A stretch of 6,609 nt of DNA from Phycisphaerae bacterium (lineage in GTDB: Bacteria > Planctomycetota > Phycisphaerae > UBA1845 > UTPLA1). Shown here one piece after another: positions 1-6,609 of the stretch (the first letter of the stretch is position 1; every line of letters begins with the position of its first letter). The notes under the pieces were generated by a model. That model did not search any database, had not been told where the DNA came from, and was given only the letters and a program-made list of their open reading frames with translations. Position numbers and translations under genes: made by a program. The stretch spans positions 1-6,609 of the forward strand of contig JAFGQA010000117.1 in the NCBI GenBank assembly GCA_016935885.1. The letters are read 5' to 3'.

Positions 1-305
1 CGATCGGAACCGCGACCGTGAGGGAGCGGTCAGCGTTCACCCTTGAGGAACGTCGGCAAACCGGTCATCCCCGTCGGCCACAGGGGGGCGACGCTGCAAC
101 GAAGCGTCAATGGAGCATGCACGCTCAACCCTAAAACGCTCTAGGCAAGTGCCGCTGGCAGCTGGCCTGCCAGTGTGTCCATCACGTGTGCGGGCACTGG
201 CGGGCAAGCCGCCAGTGGCACCCAGCGGGCAAGCCGCCCGTGGCACGCAGCGGAGAAGCCGCCCGTGTCACCCAGAATCGAATGCTACCGGGAGTGTCAC
301 GGACC
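1..305. other. Gene-free, hairpin-rich intergenic stretch
   Basis: I find no supported gene here. One plus-strand frame is open from the window edge to a stop at 44-46 and another to about 134. Either could be the tail of an upstream gene, but neither has a recognisable sequence. The stretch holds several perfect inverted repeats: GACCG/CGGTC at 14-31 (8-nt loop), GACGCT/AGCGTC at 90-108 (7-nt loop), CTGGCAG/CTGCCAG at 155-173 (5-nt loop), and the array listed separately at 201-275. It lies just downstream of the minus-strand lipoprotein gene, whose stop codon begins one base after the repeat block ends. No T-tract follows any of these hairpins on the minus strand, so none is a convincing intrinsic terminator for that gene. 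Confidence 0.6.
151..304 (+). repeat. Composite palindromic repeat, copy 1 (with 3 x 25-bp tandem array)
   Basis: The block begins with the hairpin CTGGCAG-N5-CTGCCAG (155-173). It continues with three head-to-tail 25-bp units at 201-225, 226-250 and 251-275; the first two match at 23/25 positions and the last two at 21/25. Each unit has the core GCCGCC(C/A)GTG followed by CAC(C/G)CAG. With the bases before it, unit 1 forms a perfect 9-bp stem (CACTGGCGG/CCGCCAGTG, 195-217, loop GCAAG). The block ends with a conserved tail containing AGAATCGAATGC and GTGTCACGGAC. The same elements recur in the same order and orientation at 1826-1944, so this is a dispersed family. It may be REP/BIME-like, but no associated transposase is visible. 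Units abut without spacers, so it is not a CRISPR array. Confidence 0.8.
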
Positions 306-1583
306 TCACTCCAACGGCGTCACTTGGCCGTTTCGAATAGTGCCCAGGGCGACCGGGCGGTCGTTCTGGCCGGTGGGGTCCCACGTGATCGTTCCTGTGA
401 CGCCATCCCAAGGCGATAGTTCGCGTACAGCATCGCGGATCAGCACTCGATTGAGGCCGGCCCTACGAATGGCGGCGATCAGCAGGTTCATCGCATCATA
501 CATGTAGGCCGCCGTGTAATCCGGCTCGACGCCGAACTGCTCCTCAAACCGCTGGGCGAACCCGGCGGAGCGTTCACCAGCGGCCGACGGATCCCATAAT
601 AGCGGGAACGCGGCGCCTTCGCCGGAGCGACTGGCGAGTTCGGCAAACAGCCTGCGCCCCATCGCAGGGCCACCGAAGACCGGCAGCGTCAGTTTCTCCC
701 GCCGCAGGGCGATCAGGAATCGTGCGGTGTCGCGTGATCCGGCGATCAGGGCCAGCGCGGTGGGGTTGGCTTGGCGGACGCCCTGCATCTGTCTGTCAAA
801 GCGGGCTTCGCCCCCGCGGAACTCCAGATGCGCGATTGGAAACGCGCCACGTTCTTGAAGTTCCGACATCAGCTCCGCGGTGAACAGCCGCGAGTCGTGA
901 TCGATGCACGACGCTACGGCGAAGCGCCCGTCCCGGGCCCGCGATACCAGCGCGCGCGCCAGGGCCGGCGCTTGAAGGTGGTCACCCGGCGCGCACGAGA
1001 AGATCCACGGCACGTTGGCCAGGTTCGCGGTCTTGTCGGTGGCGACGGCACTGATGAAGGCCAAGCGGGCCTTGGCGACGACCTGCTCGACAAGGTGGGC
1101 CGAGGGGCCGTCGGGCGCCCCGGTGATGGCCCAGACGCCTTCATCGTAGACCAGGCGCGTGACGCCCGTGATCCCGGAGCCCCACGGGTTCTCCGACCAA
1201 CTCGTCACCAGGCGAAAAGGACGCCCGCTGTAGCCGCCGTCCTCGTTGGCCTCGCCGACTGCCATCGTCGCGGCGCGCCACATCTGCCCAGCGGTGGCAT
1301 GCTCGGGGTCGTCAGGGCCAAAATAGCCAATCTTCACTTCGTCGACCTCCTCGGGCGGTGGCACATCGCGACCGGGCCCGGCGTATCCGGCTATCTCCGA
1401 ACGGGCGTCGAAAAAAGGCGGCTTTGGTTGCGTTCGCTCCGGCGTGGCGGATGTGTTGCCGCAGTGGGCATCTCGACTGTCCGCTGCACAACCTGCGGCA
1501 ACCGTGCAGGCGGCGCAGCCTATCACAAGGCAGATCAGACGATCCGCACTACATGTCCGGCGTCCACGGTTGTTCTTCTTCAT
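306..1583 (-). CDS. Lipoprotein, periplasmic binding protein (branched-chain amino-acid/LivJ-like)
   Basis: The 425-residue product probably binds a small ligand outside the cytoplasmic membrane, as in type I periplasmic binding proteins (Peripla_BP_6/LivJ family). The N-terminus is basic (MKKNNRGRR), followed by a hydrophobic stretch (about 16-30) and a lipobox-like AAGC with Cys32; VIGC at Cys23 is a less likely alternative. After a Pro-rich linker (45-80), the fold starts at VKIGYFGP (83-90). Further family-like stretches are the helix AGQMWRAATMAVGEAN (98-113), VTRLVYDEGVWAITG (141-155), the loop ISAVATDKTANLANVPW (177-193), FAVASCID (221-228) and YTAAYMYDAMNLLIAAIRRAG (356-376). I chose the ATG at 1583 because the signal peptide starts there. 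The frame is open to 2090, but the upstream part is repeat DNA. The Shine-Dalgarno is weak. No permease or ATPase partner is nearby, so the ligand is unknown and a sensory or orphan role is possible. The family is fairly sure; the substrate is not. Confidence 0.85.
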   Translation of the reverse strand: MKKNNRGRRTCSADRLICLVIGCAACTVAAGCAADSRDAHCGNTSATPERTQPKPPFFDARSEIAGYAGPGRDVPPPEEVDEVKIGYFGPDDPEHATAGQMWRAATMAVGEANEDGGYSGRPFRLVTSWSENPWGSGITGVTRLVYDEGVWAITGAPDGPSAHLVEQVVAKARLAFISAVATDKTANLANVPWIFSCAPGDHLQAPALARALVSRARDGRFAVASCIDHDSRLFTAELMSELQERGAFPIAHLEFRGGEARFDRQMQGVRQANPTALALIAGSRDTARFLIALRREKLTLPVFGGPAMGRRLFAELASRSGEGAAFPLLWDPSAAGERSAGFAQRFEEQFGVEPDYTAAYMYDAMNLLIAAIRRAGLNRVLIRDAVRELSPWDGVTGTITWDPTGQNDRPVALGTIRNGQVTPLE

Positions 1584-1634
1584 CGGACTGCTGATCCGCC
1601 TGACGGCAAAGCCGCGGGGCTGGTGGTCGGCACG

Positions 1635-1740
1635 AACGTAAACGGCTGATCCGCCTGCTTGCGGGCAGGTCCGCCAAACGGCGAGCCAGCAGGCCAGCCA
1701 AGCGGCACAATCGGTCATGTTGTTTTCGCGCAAGGCCTGA
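1635..1740 (+). repeat. 106-bp dispersed repeat, copy 1
   Basis: About 95 of 106 bases match 4137-4242 in the same orientation without gaps (my hand alignment). The shared core includes GCAGGTCCGCCAAACGGC and the AT-richer ATGTTGTTTTCGCGC. It contains an inverted repeat, CCTGC/GCAGG at 1655-1670. On the minus strand both copies encode a Trp- and Ala-rich peptide starting MxDCAAWLA. Most differences between the copies would change amino acids (five codons altered, two silent), which argues against a real gene. Here the frame happens to run into the downstream lipoprotein ORF. Confidence 0.85.
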
Positions 1741-1825
1741 CGCATTCTACCTGGTCTGCTTTGAACCGGAAGCCCCAAGGGCCCACACGTCAGCAGCGTG
1801 GGGGTCCGTGACAATTCAGGCTGGT

Positions 1826-1944
1826 GCCACTGGCAGCTTGCCTGCCAGCGTGGTGCGTGCCCAATGTGCCCGCCGAAGGGACCGCACGGACGGGCAAGCA
1901 GCCCGTGGCACCCAGAATCGAATGCCGCCGGAAGTGCCACGGAC
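1826..1944 (+). repeat. Composite palindromic repeat, copy 2
   Basis: It has the same order of elements as 151-304. The hairpin CTGGCAG-N5-CTGCCAG (1830-1848) is followed by a single 25-bp unit (1891-1915), then the conserved tail with AGAATCGAATGC and GTGCCACGGAC. The last 44 bases (1901-1944) match 261-304 at 39 positions. The tail is bounded by GTGGCAC and GTGCCAC, which are perfect inverted repeats in this copy. The two copies flank the lipoprotein gene as direct repeats about 1.6 kb apart. Confidence 0.8.
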
Positions 1945-1992
1945 ACGCGGCGTGGGCTTTGGGCCCTCCCCAGGACTACTGATGGCCCCCAC

Positions 1993-2021
1993 TTGCCAAG
2001 CCGCCCTCGAACCCGTCTAAT
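1993..2021 (+). promoter_or_regulatory. Sigma70-like promoter for the enolase operon
   Basis: TTGCCA (1993-1998) and TCTAAT (2016-2021) each match the consensus -35 and -10 boxes at five of six positions and are separated by exactly 17 nt. Transcription would start near 2028 and give a leader of about 130 nt before the enolase start. A weaker alternative, TTGGGC (2109-2114) and TATCTC (2130-2135), has a 15-nt spacer. Confidence 0.5.
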
Positions 2022-2050
2022 GCCGCTAACGCGGCTGCATGGCCCGATAA

Positions 2051-3460
<1,410 letters not shown>

Positions 3461-3466
3461 GCAGCC

Positions 3467-4084
3467 TTGTCGGAAGCAGTGAAGCATGACGATCGGCGCG
3501 ATTGGGTGGATGAACCCAGCCCCGTGTCACCACTTGGCCACAAGTTGTTCTTCGTCATTCTGACATGCCTGGCTTTCTGCCTGTTTGCGCCAAGCGTGCT
3601 GCTTCCCGTTCTACGCGAGTACTGCGACCTCCTTGCCGAGGAGACGAGGCTGACCCACTGTCTCGACGAACTTGAGAGTGAAACCCGCAGCCGACGCGAC
3701 CTTGCCGAGGCCTTCGCCCATGACGCCGTGATCAACGAACGGCTTGCGGTGCTCGACCTGCATTACAGGAAGCCGAACGAGATCGTTCTGCCCGTCCTGC
3801 GTCACGGTGACGCCCGGCCGACCCCTCAACCGGCCCAGGAGCCGATGGACGAAGCCTCGCTCACGCTGCCGGCTCACTGGCCGACTTGGGCACATGGCGC
3901 CCGGCGTTGGGCCGACGCCAGGGGCCTGATCGATCTGTTTCTGGATTCCACCTTGCGGCCCGTCTTCTTTCTGATGTCCGCCGGCCTGATCATTGCCGCG
4001 TTCGTCCTGTTCGCCCCCAGGCCGAGGTGCCAGCGGGCCCCGGGCGAAATCGAGGCGACCGCCGACCCGTCCGTAGTGAGCTGA
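3467..4084 (+). CDS. FtsB/DivIC-like membrane coiled-coil protein with two membrane segments
   Basis: The 205-residue product starts with a polar, probably cytoplasmic tail (1-24). Next come a membrane segment (about 26-48, LFFVILTCLAFCLFAPSVLL), a heptad-like coiled coil rich in Leu and Glu (about 49-83, with LREYCDLLAEETRLTHCLDE), and then RLAVLDLHYRKPNEIVLPV (92-110). That last stretch resembles the end of FtsB/DivIC septum-formation domains, which usually read roughly ERxARxxLGxxKPGE. Unlike usual FtsB (about 100 residues, one membrane segment), it continues through a Pro-rich linker (113-140) to a second membrane segment (about 164-183, RPVFFLMSAGLIIAAFVLFA) and a short polar tail. Both ends are probably cytoplasmic. 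TTG at 3467 is 6 nt after the enolase stop, with only a weak GGAAGG 15 nt upstream, so initiation may depend on coupling. A role in division is an inference; a general envelope scaffold is the alternative. Confidence 0.8.
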   Translation: MSEAVKHDDRRDWVDEPSPVSPLGHKLFFVILTCLAFCLFAPSVLLPVLREYCDLLAEETRLTHCLDELESETRSRRDLAEAFAHDAVINERLAVLDLHYRKPNEIVLPVLRHGDARPTPQPAQEPMDEASLTLPAHWPTWAHGARRWADARGLIDLFLDSTLRPVFFLMSAGLIIAAFVLFAPRPRCQRAPGEIEATADPSVVS

Positions 4085-4136
4085 TCCGCCGGTTGACCCA
4101 CCACGCGCGTCCAGCACCAAGGAGCCGCGCAGGAAT

Positions 4137-4242
4137 AACGCAAACGGTAGATCCGCCTGCCGGCGGGCAGGTCCGCCAAACGGCAAGCCAGCCGGCCAGC
4201 CAAGCGGCACAATCGATCATGTTGTTTTCGCGCGACGCCTAA
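4137..4242 (+). repeat. 106-bp dispersed repeat, copy 2
   Basis: This is the second copy of the repeat at 1635-1740, about 90% identical and in the same orientation. Its inner palindrome is longer here: CCTGCC-GGCG-GGCAGG (4155-4170), against CCTGC/GCAGG in copy 1. It starts about 50 nt after the FtsB-like gene and ends just before the putative promoter of the ABC-F leader. Confidence 0.85.
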
Positions 4243-4252
4243 CCGTCCGCAT

Positions 4253-4281
4253 TTGGGTTTGATCGTCGGATGTGTTACGCT
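4253..4281 (+). promoter_or_regulatory. Possible extended -10 promoter for the ABC-F transcript
   Basis: TTGGGT (4253-4258) and TACGCT (4276-4281) are 17 nt apart. The -10 box is preceded by TG one base upstream (TGTTACGCT), the extended -10 pattern. Transcription would start near 4288 and give a leader of about 280 nt before the ABC-F start. The patch is visibly less GC-rich than its surroundings. This is a pattern match only. Confidence 0.35.
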
Positions 4282-4322
4282 GTTCTGTACATGAGACTGG
4301 TTGTTATTGGTGAGGAGGAGTC

Positions 4323-4373
4323 GTGAAAGAGCCGCGAGCTTCGGTCCGCGCAGTTGTTCGAGCAAGGGCTTAG
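4323..4373 (+). other. Candidate 16-codon leader ORF upstream of ABC-F
   Basis: A strong purine-rich site (GAGGAGGAG, 4312-4320) precedes GTG at 4323. The reading is MKEPRASVRAVVRARA then TAG, with four Arg residues. Its start overlaps the stop of another tiny ORF that begins with ATG at 4291 (MRLVVIGEEES, stop 4324-4326). Such short ORFs ahead of ABC-F genes can be attenuation leader peptides, but this could equally be a gene remnant or chance. The ORF covers one strand (4329-4350) of a long potential helix. Confidence 0.25.
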
Positions 4374-4416
4374 AGCCTATGCGGAGGCAATGGCACAGGC
4401 GCTAGCGTGTACGTTT

Positions 4417-4437
4417 GCACCGCCGAGAAGGCGGTGC
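4417..4437. repeat. Perfect hairpin GCACCGCC/GGCGGTGC
   Basis: An 8-bp perfect inverted repeat with the 5-nt loop GAGAA. It has no T-tract, and a terminator role is not supported. It belongs to the series of hairpins between the possible promoter and the ABC-F start. Confidence 0.6.
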
Positions 4438-4487
4438 CGCGGGAGCCTTGCGATGGCGTCTGATCCTCGAACGCCTGCAAGCGAGTG

Positions 4488-4512
4488 CACGGGCTGAAGC
4501 CCGTGTTTTTTT
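4488..4512 (+). terminator. Intrinsic terminator-shaped hairpin with T7 tail
   Basis: A perfect stem CACGGGC-TGAA-GCCCGTG (4488-4505) is followed at once by seven T residues (4506-4512), the classic intrinsic terminator shape on the plus strand. It is about 400 nt after the FtsB-like stop and 57 nt before the ABC-F start. It could end readthrough from the enolase operon or act as an attenuator in the ABC-F leader. The GGGCTGAAGCCC core also occurs at 4524-4535, so it is partly a repeat element. Confidence 0.6.
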
Positions 4513-4520
4513 GGACGCCG

Positions 4521-4538
4521 CGCGGGCTGAAGCCCGCG
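4521..4538. repeat. Second GGGCTGAAGCCC palindrome
   Basis: CGCGGGCT-GA-AGCCCGCG is a perfect inverted repeat sharing the 12-bp core of the terminator-like hairpin 33 bp upstream, but with no T-tail. Its flanking arm bases differ from the upstream copy in a paired way (CACGGGC with GCCCGTG, against CGCGGGC with GCCCGCG), so the stem is kept. A diverged copy lies in opposite orientation at 4329-4350, matching 19 of 22 positions of the reverse complement of 4521-4542. Confidence 0.7.
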
Positions 4539-4569
4539 GCTCATCTTCATCGCGTATCCGGACCCGCGC

Positions 4570-6507
4570 ATGGCTGCTGTCACGATTCAGAGTATTGTCA
4601 AGTCCTATGCGGGGCAAGTCGTGCTCGACGGCGTCACGCTTGACCTGCACAAAGGCGAGAAGGTCGGGCTCATTGGGGCCAACGGCTGCGGCAAGACCAC
4701 GCTTCTCAAGCTGATCGTCGGCCTGGAGGCACCGGACAGTGGCACCGTCACGACCGCCCGCGCCACGTCCATCGCCTATCTGCCGCAGGAGCCGGAGTTG
4801 CCCGGCGACGCCATGATGATCGACGCGGTCGGCGCGGTGTTCGCCGAACACCATCACCTCGAGATCGAACTTCAGACGCTATCGCACGGCATCGCGGAGG
4901 CCCACGGCACAACCGACGAAGCGGCCCTGCTCGAGAAGTACGACCGCCTCCATGCCCAATTCGAGACCCGCGGGGGATATAACTACGAAGTCCGCATGCG
5001 CGAGATCCTCGGCGGGCTGGGCTTTGTGCCCGACGACTACAACAAGCCGGTTGACATCCTGTCCGGCGGAGAGAAGTGCCGGGCCGCCCTCGCCAGGATG
5101 TTGCTCGAGGACGCCGATTTCCTGTTGCTCGACGAGCCGACCAACCACCTGGACATCAACGCCACACGTTGGCTGGAGAAGTACATCGCCGCCCACCATG
5201 GCGGGGCGGTCATCATCTCGCACGACCGATACTTGCTCGACCGCGTTGCCACCAAGATCGTCGAGATCGAAGCACACAACACGACCGTCTATCCCACGAA
5301 CTACACGGGTTACGCCCAGGCCAAGCGGATTCGGCAGTTGCAGGCCGTCCGCCAGTATCAAAGGCAGAGCAGGTGGGTGGCGCACCAGCGCGACTATATC
5401 GACCGCGCCCGCTACGCGAAGGACTCCGCCAAGCAGGCCCGTGGCCGACAGAAGCTCCTCAACCGTATGGAGGCCGACGGCAAGGTGCTCAAGAAGCCCG
5501 AAGGCCGCGCGTCGAAGATGAAGCTGCGGTTCACACAGCACGAGCAAGGTGGCGAGATGGTCGTCCGCTGCGAAGGCGCCGCCAAGGGCTTCGACGGCGT
5601 GACGCTGATCAAGGATCTCGACTTCGAGATGACCCGCGGCGAGAAGGTCGGCATCATCGGCCCCAACGGGGTCGGCAAGACGACACTGTTGCGTATGTTG
5701 CTGGGACAGGTCGAGCCGGACGCCGGCGAGGTCCGCCTGTTCGAGAATCTCACCGTGGGCTACTACGACCAGGAACACCGCGACCTGGACCCGAAGCTGA
5801 CCATCATCGGCGCTGTTCGCCAGGCACGGCCGGAGATCAGCGAGGCCGAGGCCCGGTCCTACCTGGCGTTGTTTCTGTTTCGCGGCGACGAGGTGTTCAA
5901 ACGCATAGGTGGTCTATCTGGCGGTGAACAATCGCGCGTGCTGCTGGCCCGCCTGGTCTGGACGAGCCCGCACGTCCTTGTGCTCGACGAGCCGACGAAT
6001 CATCTGGATATCCCCGGCCGCGAGGCGTTGGAGGAAGCGATGCAACTGTTCGGCGGCAGCATCCTGATCGTCAGCCACGACCGGTACTTCCTTGACCGTG
6101 TCGTAGACCGGCTACTCGTCCTGCCCGAGCGAGGCCGCCACGAGGTGATCACGGGCAACTGGTCCGCCTATGCCAAGATCCTGGCCGAGCGAGAGGAAGC
6201 CGCCCGAGCCGAACAGGCCCGCCAGCGCCAGGAGAAACACAAGGCGGAGAAGGCCAGAGCCAAGGCATCTGGAGAGAAGCGGAAGTCCCGCTCGAAGTAC
6301 GCCGCCAAACGCTTCGAGGAATTGGAAGCCAGGATCGTAAAGCACGAGGACAGCCTGAGACAACTCGAGGCCGCCTTCGCGGACCCTGTCGCGATGAAGG
6401 ACGCCGGGAGGTCCAGGAGATTTCACCAGGAGTACAACGCCATCAGGGCCGAGCTCGCCGAGTTGATCGAGCAATGGGAGCGGGATATCGAGGCCCAAGC
6501 GAGCTAG
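4570..6507 (+). CDS. ABC-F family ATPase (ribosome-associated translation factor)
   Basis: This soluble 645-residue protein has two ATPase domains and no membrane segments, the layout of ABC-F factors that bind the ribosomal E site and act on stalled or antibiotic-bound ribosomes. Domain 1 has Walker A GANGCGKT (36-43), LSGGE (164-168), Walker B LLLDEP (185-190, catalytic Glu189) and switch His218. The linker (about 245-330) is basic and helical. Domain 2 has GPNGVGKT (364-371), LSGGE (449-453), VLVLDEP (469-475, Glu474) and His503. The C-terminal extension (about 535-645) is a charged coiled coil like that of Uup/YheS-type members. I see no EttA-type arm between Walker A and LSGGE of domain 1. 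Both ATPase sites look intact. ATG 4570 gives the family N-terminus and an in-frame TGA lies at 4528-4530, but no clear Shine-Dalgarno precedes it. Subgroup (housekeeping or resistance) cannot be settled here. Confidence 0.95.
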   Translation: MAAVTIQSIVKSYAGQVVLDGVTLDLHKGEKVGLIGANGCGKTTLLKLIVGLEAPDSGTVTTARATSIAYLPQEPELPGDAMMIDAVGAVFAEHHHLEIELQTLSHGIAEAHGTTDEAALLEKYDRLHAQFETRGGYNYEVRMREILGGLGFVPDDYNKPVDILSGGEKCRAALARMLLEDADFLLLDEPTNHLDINATRWLEKYIAAHHGGAVIISHDRYLLDRVATKIVEIEAHNTTVYPTNYTGYAQAKRIRQLQAVRQYQRQSRWVAHQRDYIDRARYAKDSAKQARGRQKLLNRMEADGKVLKKPEGRASKMKLRFTQHEQGGEMVVRCEGAAKGFDGVTLIKDLDFEMTRGEKVGIIGPNGVGKTTLLRMLLGQVEPDAGEVRLFENLTVGYYDQEHRDLDPKLTIIGAVRQARPEISEAEARSYLALFLFRGDEVFKRIGGLSGGEQSRVLLARLVWTSPHVLVLDEPTNHLDIPGREALEEAMQLFGGSILIVSHDRYFLDRVVDRLLVLPERGRHEVITGNWSAYAKILAEREEAARAEQARQRQEKHKAEKARAKASGEKRKSRSKYAAKRFEELEARIVKHEDSLRQLEAAFADPVAMKDAGRSRRFHQEYNAIRAELAELIEQWERDIEAQAS

Positions 6508-6510
6508 CAC

Positions 6511-6530
6511 CGCGTTTCACAAGAAACGCG
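6511..6530 (+). terminator. Hairpin just after the ABC-F stop, possible terminator
   Basis: CGCGTTTC-ACAA-GAAACGCG is a perfect 8-bp stem with a 4-nt loop, starting 3 nt after the TAG. No T-tract follows, so it may stabilise the mRNA 3' end or support weak termination rather than act as a canonical intrinsic terminator. Confidence 0.45.
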
Positions 6531-6542
6531 ACTACGATTGCT

Positions 6543-6597
6543 GGACCGAGAATCCCTTCTCGGTCCTGAAGCCGGTGCCGAGAAAGGATTCTCGGCA
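6543..6597. repeat. Pair of opposed near-identical palindromes
   Basis: Hairpin 1 is GGACCGAGAA-TCCC-TTCTCGGTCC (6543-6566, 10-bp stem). Hairpin 2 is TGCCGAGAA-AGGA-TTCTCGGCA (6576-6597, 9-bp stem). Over the shared 18-bp core, hairpin 2 is the reverse complement of hairpin 1 with a single change in the loop. The pair next to the core differs in a compensated way (A-T in one, G-C in the other). This is a BIME-like arrangement. It could also slow transcripts leaving the ABC-F gene. Confidence 0.75.
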
Positions 6598-6609
6598 GAG
6601 CGTACAGTC

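Larger units (their letters stand above)
4085..4569. other. Repeat- and hairpin-rich intergenic region upstream of the ABC-F gene
   Basis: This region of nearly 500 bp has no confident gene. It holds the second 106-bp repeat (4137-4242), a relatively AT-rich promoter-like patch (about 4243-4310), two tiny overlapping ORFs (4291-4326 and 4323-4373), and hairpins at 4417-4437, 4488-4505 and 4521-4538. The segments 4329-4350 and 4521-4542 are near-perfect reverse complements. Longer frames here, such as the one opening at 4415, read through the palindromes and give low-complexity Arg/Ala-rich protein, so I do not call them. Confidence 0.65.

Noticed and set aside
1..134. Partial coding sequence entering from the left edge
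   Set aside because: One frame is open to about 134 and another to 46, but neither translation is recognisable and the region is full of hairpins.
201..275. Possible CRISPR array
   Set aside because: The 25-bp units abut directly with no unique spacers, there are only three, and no cas gene is present.
771..1649. 292-codon plus-strand open frame
   Set aside because: It is antisense to the lipoprotein gene, has no recognisable domain and is Arg/Gly-rich, as expected opposite a GC-rich gene.
1635..1740. Small protein encoded on the minus strand of the 106-bp repeat (starts at 1718 and 4220)
   Set aside because: Codon changes between the two copies are mostly amino-acid changing, neither ATG has a ribosome binding site, and the frames end differently.
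4329..4542. MITE-like element with about 22-bp terminal inverted repeats
   Set aside because: The ends match well, but they are copies of a common palindrome core, there is no target duplication at the flanks (TGAAA left, ATCTT right), and no second full-length copy is seen.
4415..4714. 99-codon plus-strand open frame overlapping the ABC-F start
   Set aside because: It is out of frame with the ABC-F gene and its residues come from translating the GGGCTGAAGCCC palindromes.
4879..5778. 299-codon minus-strand and 283-codon plus-strand (5076-5927) open frames
   Set aside because: Both overlap the ABC-F gene in other frames. The ABC-F frame has all expected motifs, while these are compositionally biased.

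Overview
This is a GC-rich bacterial window with four confident protein genes separated by intergenic DNA unusually dense in palindromes and dispersed repeats. GC richness, TTG starts, GGGCTGAAGCCC-type palindromes and a lipoprotein version of a branched-chain amino-acid-type binding protein suggest a member of the Planctomycetota or a similar environmental phylum. That assignment is an inference from style, not from a marker gene.

Layout. Positions 1-305 hold no supported gene, only hairpins and a 3 x 25-bp tandem palindromic repeat. Positions 306-1583 (minus strand) encode a lipoprotein of the periplasmic-binding-protein (LivJ-like) fold. Positions 1584-2158 separate it from a divergent operon and carry one copy of a 106-bp dispersed repeat, a second copy of the composite palindromic repeat, and a good sigma70-like promoter (TTGCCA, 17 nt, TCTAAT). 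Positions 2159-3460 encode enolase from a TTG start with an ideal ribosome binding site. Six bases later, 3467-4084 encodes a membrane protein with a DivIC/FtsB-like coiled coil and a second, C-terminal membrane segment.

Positions 4085-4569 are intergenic. They hold the second copy of the 106-bp repeat, a possible promoter, two tiny overlapping ORFs, and several hairpins, one of which is a textbook T-tailed intrinsic terminator shape. Positions 4570-6507 encode an ABC-F ATPase, a ribosome-associated translation factor. The window closes with a hairpin just after its stop codon and a pair of near-identical palindromes in opposite orientation.

How the genes fit together. Enolase (glycolysis) and the FtsB-like protein (probably division or envelope) look co-transcribed. 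The lipoprotein and the ABC-F protein are separate units. I see no phage, CRISPR, tRNA, rRNA or transposase gene, and no clearly new defence or biosynthetic system. The best leads are the structured leader in front of the ABC-F gene, the unusual topology of the FtsB-like protein, and the repeat families whose copies flank the genes.
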